Source of the DNA: a virus
Reading direction: 5' to 3' (one strand)
Length of the DNA: 27,672 bases
Virus record (IMG/VR): IMGVR_UViG_3300022074_000294
Location: 1 to 27,672 of that record
The translations under genes and the position numbers were made by a program. Under the pieces are notes generated by a model that was not told where the DNA came from, searched no databases, and saw only the letters and a list, made by a program, of their open reading frames with translations. This document shows, piece after piece, positions 1 to 6,793 of this stretch (position 1 is the stretch's first letter; each line of letters opens with the position of its first letter).

Positions 1-152
1 CAGGGGCCGTTATGGAACAGCACCCTACGTTAGCGTCAAGGGATTCATACGCCACTCGTCTGGGCCTTATGTCCCAGCGAGGCGCTAAAGTAATCACATA
101 CGACACTGAAGACGGAGAGGTCAGCAGGATAACAGTTAGACCTAGAGCCTAA
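1..152 (+). CDS. 3' end of an unidentified rightward gene (partial)
   Basis: An open frame enters from the left edge (codons from base 3) and ends at TAA 150-152, giving 49 C-terminal residues that finish in ITVRPRA. It has no stop before that, and its stop overlaps the stop of the facing gene by four bases (CTAA, 149-152), a tight convergent arrangement also seen at 3839-3842, which argues that both are real. The visible part is polar and mixed alpha/beta in character, with the stretch KVITYDTEDGEVSRITVRP looking like a beta hairpin. I do not recognise the family; it carries no tyrosine-recombinase or polymerase motif that I can see. Confidence 0.55.
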   Translation, partial: GAVMEQHPTLASRDSYATRLGLMSQRGAKVITYDTEDGEVSRITVRPRA

Positions 153-340
153 GCCGTCTCCCTAGTTTCTTCGCTCAAAGCCCCCTCGATGGCAGCCCTT
201 GTTGTAAAGGGTTTGCCTTTAGCGTCAGTGAAATACTTAATGCCTTGAGCATCCAACACCTTGATTAACTTCGGCGATGTATACGCCTTAAAGATGTGGA
301 ACAGGTCGCGGTAGTACAAGTATTCGGTCTGATCTTTCAT
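149..340 (-). CDS. Small DUF4224-like protein
   Basis: Sixty-three residues. The centre reads LIKVLDAQGIKYFTDAKGKP followed by a Thr-Thr-Arg-Ala-Ala-Ile-Glu run, which resembles the DUF4224 pattern (a short helix, then G-I-x-Y/F, a turn with G-K/R-P, then an A-x-E helix) found in small phage proteins, often close to integrase genes. The ATG at 338-340 is preceded by an ACGGAGAA ribosome site. It lies downstream of the terminator at 354-383, so it is transcribed by readthrough or from its own weak promoter. The role is unknown; a small DNA-binding, excisionase-like function is possible but is only inference. The family call rests on pattern recall, not on a search. Confidence 0.6.
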   Translation of the reverse strand: MKDQTEYLYYRDLFHIFKAYTSPKLIKVLDAQGIKYFTDAKGKPFTTRAAIEGALSEETRETA

Positions 341-353
341 TCGGTTCTCCGTT

Positions 354-383
354 TAAAAAAAGCCCCGCTAAACCGCGCGGGGC
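354..383 (-). terminator. Intrinsic terminator of the leftward early operon
   Basis: On the minus strand a 7-bp GC-only stem (GCCCCGC/GCGGGGC, arms 377-383 and 362-368 with an 8-base loop) is followed at once by a run of seven T (complement of 355-361). This is a classical factor-independent terminator placed just after the SSB-like gene. Confidence 0.85.
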
Positions 384-405
384 AATAGGCGTGGGAGCGC
401 CCTTC

Positions 406-696
406 TCACCAAGGGATATCTTCAGTTGGCGCAGGAGCTGGCTGTCGAGCAGGCTGCCGAGCGGGCTGATCAGCGCTTGGCTTCCAAGTATTCAACTCAG
501 CGTACCACTTGCCTGATCGACCTTCTTTGATCTCTATGTTCATCCACTCTGAATCTGGGTCTGCCTTCTTGCGAGCGGCAACCCAAGGGCCAAACTCATC
601 CAGCTTGATTGATAGCTTCAGCTTTACAAAGTCTGGCGCATCATCGCCCGGCAGCTTAACTAACATTCCATCTACAAAAACTTTTTGATCACTCAT
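406..696 (-). CDS. Small single-stranded-DNA-binding-like protein with SSB-type acidic tip
   Basis: Ninety-six residues: a compact beta-rich core (1-70; hydrophobic strands KLKLSIKLDEF, MNIEIKE and KWYAELNTW), then a flexible linker with repeated QPAR and a last stretch APAPTEDIPW. Bacterial SSB ends in a disordered linker plus an acidic tip of the form DDDIPF that recruits repair proteins; the E-D-I-P-aromatic end here matches that design. Together with the neighbouring Erf gene this suggests a protein that coats ssDNA during phage recombination. It starts at ATG 694-696 with a GAGGAGAT site and overlaps the preceding gene by ATGA. The core is shorter than a typical SSB OB-fold (about 110 residues), so it may be a reduced or different fold. 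Confidence 0.7.
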   Translation of the reverse strand: MSDQKVFVDGMLVKLPGDDAPDFVKLKLSIKLDEFGPWVAARKKADPDSEWMNIEIKEGRSGKWYAELNTWKPSADQPARQPARQPAPAPTEDIPW

Positions 697-941
697 AACA
701 TCTCCTCAGTCTTATATCCAAAGTTTTCAGCCACATCGGCATGAAATAGGTGGTCAGGCGGAAAGTATCCTTTGAAATCTTTCCTGCCTATCATTGGCTT
801 AAATATCTCCCAAAAACTTCCATCGTATTGTTCTTCAAGATATTTTTTAAGCCTCTTGGCATCATCAAAATCTCGATACATGCCATCCATCATTCCGGTT
901 TTTAGGTCTATCAACAAATAGCCAAAGCCTTTATCAATCAT
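693..941 (-). CDS. Conserved-looking small protein, unknown function
   Basis: Eighty-two residues, not recognised. The N-terminal part (GYLLIDLKTGMMDG) reads as a beta hairpin, followed by a charged helix with DDAKRLKKYLEEQ and an aromatic C-terminal half rich in F, Y, D and H. There is no signal peptide or membrane segment. Its ATG (939-941) has a GAGGAGA site and overlaps the upstream stop (ATGA, 938-941); its own stop overlaps the SSB-like start in the same way. That coupling places it in the Erf/SSB early operon, but nothing in the sequence gives a function. Confidence 0.75.
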   Translation of the reverse strand: MIDKGFGYLLIDLKTGMMDGMYRDFDDAKRLKKYLEEQYDGSFWEIFKPMIGRKDFKGYFPPDHLFHADVAENFGYKTEEML

Positions 942-1177
942 TGCGTTCTCCTCAATGGATTGATTTTCATTACTTGATTTTCATAGGTAGTGAAGACACC
1001 ACCTTTTGACTGCGCCAGATTCAAAGCCTCCTTTACCTCGTTTGGCGTCTCTTCTATGATGCACCGCAATGTCTCCCACTCTTCGTTAGCCACTGCGGTT
1101 TTGACTTGATTGATGAAGTCCCACTCATCGCGTATCACTTTCATGTACGCAAGGAACTCTTCTTTGCCGCTTACCAT
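938..1177 (-). CDS. Small protein in the Erf operon, unknown function
   Basis: Seventy-nine residues, mostly helical and acidic in the middle (AVANEEWETLRCIIEETP) with a basic C-terminal end (KINPLRRTQ). I do not recognise a family. Its ATG (1175-1177) lies inside the last codons of the Erf gene, and the ribosome site GCGAGG is made from Erf coding sequence, so it is translated by coupling to Erf. That position suggests an accessory to recombination, but this is inference from context only. Confidence 0.7.
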   Translation of the reverse strand: MVSGKEEFLAYMKVIRDEWDFINQVKTAVANEEWETLRCIIEETPNEVKEALNLAQSKGGVFTTYENQVMKINPLRRTQ

Positions 1178-1563
1178 CCTCGCTTCGCACCGGATGTTGC
1201 ATTGTTTGCATCGTCGTCTTTATCAGCTCCAATGCCCAGTGCCATTGATAAGCTGTAGCGTTTTGCATAGGTGACTGCACTGCCAAATGCTTGGGCTGTT
1301 GGTTTGTCTGCCCGAACAATCATCTTGCCAGTTGATAGTGAGCTACCATGGCCGTACAGCACAGTCTCAATACAAGCACCTACCTCACACTCATGGCTAA
1401 TCTGCTGGATCATTATGCCGTGGCCATTTAAAGCCTCCTTGGAATAATCCCAAAGATCCTCAAACTTAACGTAGCTACTTTTAAAGTGAGGGTTTACTGC
1501 TTCTGCTTTGGCGTGAGATAGCTCCTGTTGAACTTCAAGAAGCTTTTCTATTAACGTAGTCAT
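1171..1563 (-). CDS. erf: Erf-family ssDNA annealing recombinase
   Basis: Erf-type proteins anneal complementary single strands and support recombination-dependent circularisation or replication of phage DNA. The 130-residue product shows family landmarks: VNPHFKSSYVKFEDL (23-37), a GIMIQQ strand, and the C-terminal core QAFGSAVTYAKRYSLSMALG followed by GADKDDDAN, equivalent to the G-S-x-x-T-Y-x-x-R-Y...DDDGN signature. I start at ATG 1561-1563 because AGGAGG sits five bases upstream; the frame stays open 30 more codons upstream, but those run into the divergent control region and have no better start. At 130 residues it is shorter than most Erf proteins, lacking a long C-terminal domain. It is the first gene of the leftward early operon. 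Confidence 0.85.
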   Translation of the reverse strand: MTTLIEKLLEVQQELSHAKAEAVNPHFKSSYVKFEDLWDYSKEALNGHGIMIQQISHECEVGACIETVLYGHGSSLSTGKMIVRADKPTAQAFGSAVTYAKRYSLSMALGIGADKDDDANNATSGAKRGW

Positions 1564-1591
1564 ACTGCCTCCTTCATTTGATTGAGCTTGC

Positions 1592-1620
1592 AGTCTACAA
1601 AACTTTTTAAAACTTTGCAA
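1592..1620 (-). promoter_or_regulatory. Candidate leftward early promoter
   Basis: On the minus strand TTGCAA (complement of 1615-1620) and TAGACT (complement of 1592-1597) are separated by exactly 17 bases; each matches the sigma70 hexamers at 4 of 6 positions. They lie just upstream of the Erf ribosome site. A perfect TTGACA on the plus strand at 1638-1643 could serve the rightward helicase gene, but no good -10 lies 16-18 bases beyond it. Assignment is by motif only. Confidence 0.4.
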
Positions 1621-1638
1621 ACCTTTATATAACTTTGT
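1599..1638. repeat. Four 10-bp direct repeats in the divergent control region
   Basis: Consecutive 10-mers from 1599, 1609, 1619 and 1629 read AAAACTTTTT, AAAACTTTGC, AAACCTTTAT and ATAACTTTGT. The shared core AAACTTT is close to its own reverse complement. A 10-bp step keeps each copy on the same face of the DNA, as expected for an array of protein-binding sites. The array covers the -35 of the candidate leftward promoter, so a regulator or a replication initiator is plausible. Confidence 0.6.
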
Positions 1639-1700
1639 TGACAGATCGGCCAAAGTCGTTCAGAGTTAAGAGCTTTCACCACAACAAAAAGGGGATAAAA

Positions 1701-2864
1701 ATGCAGGACGAATGGGCAGACTACTGTGACGCAGTAGGTAGCAAACCCACCTTTGTAATCAAAGAAGAACTAATCAACGAAGCCTTTCCCGGAAACCCAC
1801 ATTACACAAAACAAAACGGATCATCTCTCTCTCGCCTGCGGGGCGTTGCAGTCAACAGCCGCATAGAAGAGCTTGAGATGCGCCTAGCGAAAGAAAGAGA
1901 CGTTATCCCGGGGATGATTACCACCGGCACTGTAACGCTCGTATACGCGCCCTCAGGGGCTGGTAAGACGGTATGGATTCTGGGCAACCTATTCCAGAGT
2001 ATTCGGAATAACCTAATAAAAGGCTCGGATGTGATCTATTTTAACGAAGATGACGGAGCCAAGGGCGTACTCCAGAAAGCCAAGATGGGCCACAAGCATG
2101 GCATGACCATGATTACCCTGGCTAACTCTCCAGATCCTTCGCTACGCACAACGACTGATGCGCTCCATTTACTGAATGCTATCCGCGAGGAGGGCGAAGC
2201 TGACGGCAAGATCGTTATCTGTGACACCCTCAAGAAGTTTGCCCCCGTCCTCAACAAAGGCGATATGCGAGAAGTCCTGCACGTGTTCCGTGAGTTCGCC
2301 GCTGCTGGCGGCACAGTTATCCTGCTAGGCCACTGCAACAAGCATCGAAGCATGGACGGACGACTAATCTATGAAGGCGTAGGTGACCTCAAGGCAGACG
2401 TAGACAATATGTTTGGCCTTGATCCTGTCAACGACAAGTTTGCCTTCTACCAAGAGCTGTTAGTAATCAATGAAAAAGATCGTAGTCAGATCAGCTTCGA
2501 GGGCGGGTTTAAGTATAAGCAGACCAGTGCGACAGTGGGGTATGAGGAGTCAGTAGATTCTGTGCAGTTTATGACAGTCGACGACATCACAGAGCTTAAA
2601 GAGAAACAGCGAGCGCAGATCAACATAGGCAAAGCCATCAGCAAATACGAAGACGAGTACGTGCTTCTAAGTAGCGTCATGAAAAACAACAAGATGTTTA
2701 GCCAGTCTGATCTTCTTCAGCTTTTACATGATGACGAAATCAATCCCAATGGATGCACCAGAAAGAAGCTCCTTAACTGCATTGATTTGCTTAAGGGAAA
2801 CAACCTAAAGCTAGAAAGACGCGGCGAACACGGCAAGAAATTCTACCGTTGGGTGCCAATGTAA
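1701..2864 (+). CDS. RepA/DnaB-like RecA-fold ATPase (putative replicative helicase)
   Basis: The 387-residue protein carries a RecA-type ATPase core: Walker A APSGAGKT (83-90), an acidic strand VIYFNEDD (111-118), Walker B IVICDTL (171-177), and a polar sensor strand ending in GHCNKH (210-215). The order and spacing fit the AAA_25/RepA-like hexameric helicases that phages and plasmids use in replication. The C-terminal 120 residues (SKYEDEYVLLSSVMKNNKMF onward) look like a winged-helix DNA-binding unit. I start at ATG 1701 with an AAGGGGAT site upstream; the frame is open to a TTG at 1635, but that would run through the control region. It is the first rightward gene, and no polymerase or primase gene is near, so host enzymes probably extend from it. 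Confidence 0.75.
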   Translation: MQDEWADYCDAVGSKPTFVIKEELINEAFPGNPHYTKQNGSSLSRLRGVAVNSRIEELEMRLAKERDVIPGMITTGTVTLVYAPSGAGKTVWILGNLFQSIRNNLIKGSDVIYFNEDDGAKGVLQKAKMGHKHGMTMITLANSPDPSLRTTTDALHLLNAIREEGEADGKIVICDTLKKFAPVLNKGDMREVLHVFREFAAAGGTVILLGHCNKHRSMDGRLIYEGVGDLKADVDNMFGLDPVNDKFAFYQELLVINEKDRSQISFEGGFKYKQTSATVGYEESVDSVQFMTVDDITELKEKQRAQINIGKAISKYEDEYVLLSSVMKNNKMFSQSDLLQLLHDDEINPNGCTRKKLLNCIDLLKGNNLKLERRGEHGKKFYRWVPM

Positions 2865-2905
2865 TCCCCAGAATACCCAGAATCCCCAGAATACCTCTAA
2901 TCCCC
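2865..2905. repeat. C-rich 9-bp tandem repeats after the helicase gene
   Basis: Directly after the helicase stop, 9-mers TCCCCAGAA, TACCCAGAA, TCCCCAGAA and the decayed TACCTCTAA follow one another (2865-2900), ending in TCCCC. The last CCCC (2902-2905) can pair with GGGG at 2913-2916 around a 7-base loop, but no T run follows, so I do not call it a terminator. Confidence 0.7.
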
Positions 2906-2958
2906 TTCTGTAGGGGGCGGGGTAGCCTAGACATAGGGGGGGGTAAATAAGGGTATTA

Positions 2959-2995
2959 GGGGGAAACTGGGGAAACTGGGGAAACTGGGGAAACT
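2959..2995 (+). repeat. G-rich 9-bp tandem repeats, perfect G-quadruplex motif before ninB
   Basis: Four identical copies of GGGGAAACT occupy 2960-2995, giving four G-tracts of at least four separated by 5-base loops, on the coding strand. Further G-tracts lie upstream (2913-2917, 2919-2922, 2936-2943, 2951-2953). The last GGGGA is six bases from the ninB ATG and is the only ribosome-site-like sequence there, so folding would hide the translation start. Confidence 0.8.
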
Positions 2996-2997
2996 GA

Positions 2998-3420
2998 ATG
3001 GACACATCACACCGCTGGCTTGTTGACACTAAAGACAAGATGAACTTTTTTATCGCTTTCGTTACTACGCAGTTTGGTGACGGTAAGAAGATACTGTACG
3101 CAATCAAAGATACTACGCGCAGTGACAGGCAGAACAACGCTATGCACCTTTGGTTCCGGCAGATAGCGCAGGAGCTAAACGACGCCGGATACTGGGTACG
3201 ACATCCCTTTAGCGACAAACTGGAGATACCCTTTACGGAGGTGCTGGTTAAAGAAACCCTCTACAAGCCCATCATTAAGTCCATGTACAACAAAAGCTCT
3301 ACAGCTAAGGTAACCCCCAAGGAACTCTCAGAAGCCGCTGAGGTGCTAATTAGGTGGCTCTCAGAGCATAAGGGCGTATATGTACCCTTCCCCCAACAAC
3401 TAAAGGATCAACTAAAGTGA
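2998..3420 (+). CDS. ninB: NinB-like recombination protein
   Basis: In lambda, NinB (Orf) is a recombination mediator that helps load recombinase onto SSB-coated DNA. This 140-residue product has the NinB-style core with R-S-D-R-Q-N-N-A-M-H-L-W (about 41-52; the family shows R-S-x-x-Q-N...W), a helix, then IPFTEVLVKETLYKP and a helical C-terminal half ending in WLSEHKGVYVPFP. Length matches lambda NinB (142). The start is uncertain: ATG 2998 follows the G-rich repeats, while ATG 3040 would give 126 residues beginning MNFFIAFV, which looks more like a normal N-terminal strand but lacks a ribosome site. It overlaps the next gene by four bases and pairs with a NinG-like gene, as in lambdoid nin regions. 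Confidence 0.7.
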   Translation: MDTSHRWLVDTKDKMNFFIAFVTTQFGDGKKILYAIKDTTRSDRQNNAMHLWFRQIAQELNDAGYWVRHPFSDKLEIPFTEVLVKETLYKPIIKSMYNKSSTAKVTPKELSEAAEVLIRWLSEHKGVYVPFPQQLKDQLK

Positions 3421-3842
3421 AACTAAAAAGAACAGCAGCAGATCACTGGTTCAGCCGATGTGTCCGTATGCGGAACGACTTCAAGTGCCAAGGCTGTGGC
3501 GCACAGTACGAGTCAAATAGCACAGGGCTGCACTGCTCGCACTACTTTACACGCGCTAAGAAGGGCATACGGTACGACGGAATGAACGCCTTTGCTCACT
3601 GCTATGGCTGCCATCAGAAGTACGGCAGCAATCCTGACTACTTTGTCCGCCACTACATCGACGAGTACGGCGAAGGCGCCCTTGAGTTATTAAGAGAAAA
3701 GGCTGAGGACATTATGCTGGGTAAGCGCATGAACAAAGAGCAGAAGGAAATAGCCAAGCATTACAAGGAAGAGGCCGCCCGTATGGAGAATGACAGGGCG
3801 GCAGGTGTGGCTGGTTGGTTAGAGTTTAAAAGCTGGGATTAA
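3417..3842 (+). CDS. ninG: NinG/Rap-like zinc-binding endonuclease
   Basis: NinG (Rap) of lambda is a structure-specific endonuclease acting on D-loops and Holliday junctions. The 141-residue product shows its zinc layout: C24-x2-C27, the H39-C-S-H42 motif followed by YFTRAKKGIRYD, and H61-C62-x2-C65-H66, an HNH-like finger. A charged helical tail follows (KAEDIMLGKRMNKEQKEI). Translation starts at GTG 3417 inside the GTGA overlap with ninB, so it is coupled. Its TAA (3840-3842) overlaps the stop of the facing late operon, sharing the palindrome TTAA. An HNH nuclease of another kind is the main alternative. Confidence 0.75.
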   Translation: MKLKRTAADHWFSRCVRMRNDFKCQGCGAQYESNSTGLHCSHYFTRAKKGIRYDGMNAFAHCYGCHQKYGSNPDYFVRHYIDEYGEGALELLREKAEDIMLGKRMNKEQKEIAKHYKEEAARMENDRAAGVAGWLEFKSWD

Positions 3843-6793
3843 AGGTTTTCTTCGAGGATAGGCTGAACTACGCGCATGTACGGTGCCCAAAGAACGCCCT
3901 TGCCCTCTTTGATTGTTTCCTCTAGATCCTTATTGCCTGCAACTAAGGGGAGTACGTCGCTAGAGACATCCTCAACCATGTCTAGAGGAACAGGCATAAA
4001 CCCTCCAACAAAAGACTTAGGGTTGCCTTCAATTGCCTTTTCAAGGCTATAGGTGCTTTGGCTGTTTACGGTGGCGACACCCAGCATGAAGTCAACAAAG
4101 TACGTTGCCATCCTGTCTAGATCGCCAATCTCTTCACCTTTAACTGGTTGGCGAAGTTCGTTTAGCAGGGTGTTGCCTCCGCCAACAACGGCGAGGTAAG
4201 CCAAGCCATTCTTGATCGCCTCTTTTTGATTGCCCTGCTTTGCTTGCTGTATAACAAGTCGATTAATTTGCTGAAGCTGTTTTATTCCGAATGTGCGGAG
4301 CATGTAAAGAAGTCGTCCATTTGGATGGTCGATGTACCACTTCGGCATCTGAGCCATGTCGGATGGCTGGAGCTTTGCAAGCTCTGCTGCAGTAAACTCC
4401 TTGACTCTCTGAGTTCTTCGGCCATTAATCAAATCAGACTTCAAAGCCTTCATTTCGTTTCGATTAAACAGCCATGAGTATTCTTTTTCTAGCGATCCAT
4501 CCAGGGCTTTTAGCTGGCCCCTCTTTGCCGCCGCAGTTAGCGTTAATGACTTGCCGGCTCTGTCTGCACCTCTAAAGCCAGAAGCCTGAAACGTAACATC
4601 GCTAAGATTGTTGAAACGTCTTTGCCACCCAGTTGCGCCTTCCCTTAAAAACTCGCCAGTTGTTTGCTGAAGAAGTCCCACATCTTTTACGCCAAAGGTG
4701 TAGCCTCCCTTCTTCATGTGTTCTCGTAAAGCAAGCGCCGTATTGTCGGCACCAAAATTAACGACAGTGTTTGCGGCATCGCCAAAGTTTAGTAAGGCAG
4801 AGTATGGGTTTCCGATAGTCCCCATATAGGCAGCCTTCCTCATGTTGGAAAGCCAGTTATCTGGGGCTTGAACGCCGCGAACAACAAGACTCCGCATTAA
4901 GTCATCTGCAGCCATTATTGCCCCGTCGCTTGCTCCGGCATTCCTCAGTGAGCTTTCAAGCTGGCTAAAGGGGGCCTGCCCTTCCTCTATCTCTCTTTGA
5001 ACTTTCTTCTGAGATTTTTTTCCTGTAATTCTGTTCGAGTTGTTTTCTAGTTTGAAAGCCTTGTGCATTTGAATTACGGCATCATCTCTGACGATTTTAT
5101 CCCGCATGACAACCAAAGGGTTTTCATACGACAGCGCTTCAGAGGCAGACTCTAGTTTTGGCCTACTAATCGACTTGCTATTTTCGTCAGCGGCCCGCCT
5201 CAAAAAGCCTCTTCTTTTGAACAGGGACGCCCTGTTAGATTCCTCCAGCCTTTGAGACGGAAAGTAAAGCGGGTCGTCGTTAAGCTCTCTTTGAACGTTC
5301 CGGCGATAGTCGTTGGCTTGTGTAAGCCTTAGCTTCTGAAGAACTTGAAAGCCTTTAAATTGCTCTGGAGTAAGTAGCTTTTTGAAGCTCTCAAAAGCTT
5401 CTAGTCTTTCGTCGGCAGAAACCCTTCCGCTAGTATTAGAGAAGTTAAGCATCTCCATCTTTATGCGGCCGGATCTGTCGTTTTGAACAACCTTTCCGAA
5501 GGCTTGAACCTCCGGAAGTGAAAACGCCTGATCTACAGCCTGTTGATTTTGAGCCATGCGGGTGGACATCTTTTGCATGCTGCCAGCAAATTCAGGCCCA
5601 ACCCTGTCTTTTGCCACATTTACAATCGACTCTAACTTGTCTTCCCAGAAGTTAAGAAATCCGAAATATCCCTCTTTCTTTCTAAGGGCTTCGTCGGTAG
5701 ATTTGAATGTAACGCCTTTGTTCAGCCTGCCTCTAACGTCTTCTATACTTTGCTTTGCATAGTTAAGATCGCCACGCATTTTTCCTGCCTTCATTTCTGA
5801 TTGCATAATCCTAGATATTGGAACCTGCATTTCTTCAGAAAGCTGCTTGTATATACCAGATATCTCCGTCCCTTCAGGCATCCTCCCTACCTGATTGTAG
5901 AAGTCGACAACCATTTCATCTGCTCGTAACTGAGCATTTCCTACAACGCTTGTCCCCGAAAGAGCGCCCTTGCTCGTGCGAAGCGCCTGGAGCTTTTGCT
6001 CTTCAGCCTCTACAGCCGCACGTAATGCCGCATCAAGCTCCAAATCCTTGCCTACAGTTCTGCCTCCAATCGCCCCAGCGCCGCCAGTAAGCGCTACAGC
6101 GCCTATAGCTAATGGGTTCTTGGCTGTCTCAGCTACGTTTTGAAGTCTTTCTTGTACGCCGCCCTCGCCTTCAGCGAATTGGTAAGTGGCTATTTCCCCG
6201 GAAGTAACTCCAGCTTGACGAGCTGCGCCTGAAGCGCCAGTAGTTCCAACGCCAGCCATCTTTGCCAATCTAACGGAGGGTATCAGGCCCGCACCAACTC
6301 TTATGCCTAGATCAATTGCCCTATGATCTTCTGCAAATTCTTTTTCTATTCTTCTCATTTTCGACAAAGATTTTTCGTAATCTTCGCCAGTTACCTTTGA
6401 GTAAATAGAGGCCGCAGCTTCATCGCCAACGATCCCAATCGTAAGCCCTTCGGTAATTGCAATCCCAGTGCCTATAGCCTCTTCGCTTATATCTTCGGCA
6501 TCAAAGATGTCAGCATCTATTTGCTCTTTTATAGGCTTAAGGGAATCAAGAATGTCTTGCCTCCCCTTTTCTTTTGCAATTTTTTCTATTTGCTCTAGCT
6601 TTTCTCTTTGCTCCAGTCGGTCTCTGTATAAAAGCTGATCCTCTCTTTCTCTTTGAAAGAGCCTGCTTTCTCTAGTGGATATTTTATCTTCGGGAATAGG
6701 CAGGTTATCCAGGGCTTCAATAACGTCATCTCGGCCCTTTGCCTCGGCAAGTTTGCGTATCTTGTACGCCATTGATTGCTGCCTAAAGTTCAT
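3839..6793 (-). CDS. Very large virion-associated protein, candidate DNA-ejection protein
   Basis: A 984-residue protein, the last gene of the late operon. Residues 1-95 are strongly charged and helical with many E/R/K heptads. Residues 104-225 form an amphipathic/glycine-rich block (EEAIGTGIAITEGLTIGIVGDE, then VGAGLIP, then a Gly/Ala run ending FAEGEGG) of a type I associate with large podovirus internal proteins that interact with or cross membranes. The remainder is helical, with a C-terminal membrane-active-looking stretch (GLAYLAVVGGGNTLL). It has no obvious enzyme motif. It sits beside two other large Ala/Gln-rich or coiled-coil proteins at the place where P22-like and T7-like phages keep ejection proteins. 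The start is the coupled TAATG at 6791-6795; M8 is an alternative. Confidence 0.65.
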   Translation of the reverse strand: MNFRQQSMAYKIRKLAEAKGRDDVIEALDNLPIPEDKISTRESRLFQREREDQLLYRDRLEQREKLEQIEKIAKEKGRQDILDSLKPIKEQIDADIFDAEDISEEAIGTGIAITEGLTIGIVGDEAAASIYSKVTGEDYEKSLSKMRRIEKEFAEDHRAIDLGIRVGAGLIPSVRLAKMAGVGTTGASGAARQAGVTSGEIATYQFAEGEGGVQERLQNVAETAKNPLAIGAVALTGGAGAIGGRTVGKDLELDAALRAAVEAEEQKLQALRTSKGALSGTSVVGNAQLRADEMVVDFYNQVGRMPEGTEISGIYKQLSEEMQVPISRIMQSEMKAGKMRGDLNYAKQSIEDVRGRLNKGVTFKSTDEALRKKEGYFGFLNFWEDKLESIVNVAKDRVGPEFAGSMQKMSTRMAQNQQAVDQAFSLPEVQAFGKVVQNDRSGRIKMEMLNFSNTSGRVSADERLEAFESFKKLLTPEQFKGFQVLQKLRLTQANDYRRNVQRELNDDPLYFPSQRLEESNRASLFKRRGFLRRAADENSKSISRPKLESASEALSYENPLVVMRDKIVRDDAVIQMHKAFKLENNSNRITGKKSQKKVQREIEEGQAPFSQLESSLRNAGASDGAIMAADDLMRSLVVRGVQAPDNWLSNMRKAAYMGTIGNPYSALLNFGDAANTVVNFGADNTALALREHMKKGGYTFGVKDVGLLQQTTGEFLREGATGWQRRFNNLSDVTFQASGFRGADRAGKSLTLTAAAKRGQLKALDGSLEKEYSWLFNRNEMKALKSDLINGRRTQRVKEFTAAELAKLQPSDMAQMPKWYIDHPNGRLLYMLRTFGIKQLQQINRLVIQQAKQGNQKEAIKNGLAYLAVVGGGNTLLNELRQPVKGEEIGDLDRMATYFVDFMLGVATVNSQSTYSLEKAIEGNPKSFVGGFMPVPLDMVEDVSSDVLPLVAGNKDLEETIKEGKGVLWAPYMRVVQPILEENL

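Noticed and set aside
1564-1653. Longer Erf reading from 1653
   Set aside because: The AGGAGG site five bases before ATG 1563 and the promoter-like region upstream favour the shorter form.
1635-1700. Longer helicase reading from TTG 1635
   Set aside because: Would start inside the repeat/promoter region with no ribosome site; ATG 1701 has AAGGGGAT upstream.
2902-2922. CCCC/GGGG hairpin as terminator of the helicase gene
   Set aside because: Short stem, no T run; downstream ninB is probably co-transcribed.
1599-2995. CRISPR array suspected from short regular repeats
   Set aside because: The 9- and 10-bp units are tandem with no spacers of 25-40 bases and no cas genes.
2811-3218. 135-residue minus-strand frame with Gln-Phe-Pro repeats
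   Set aside because: The repeats are the G-rich array read backwards; the frame is antisense to ninB and has no ribosome site.
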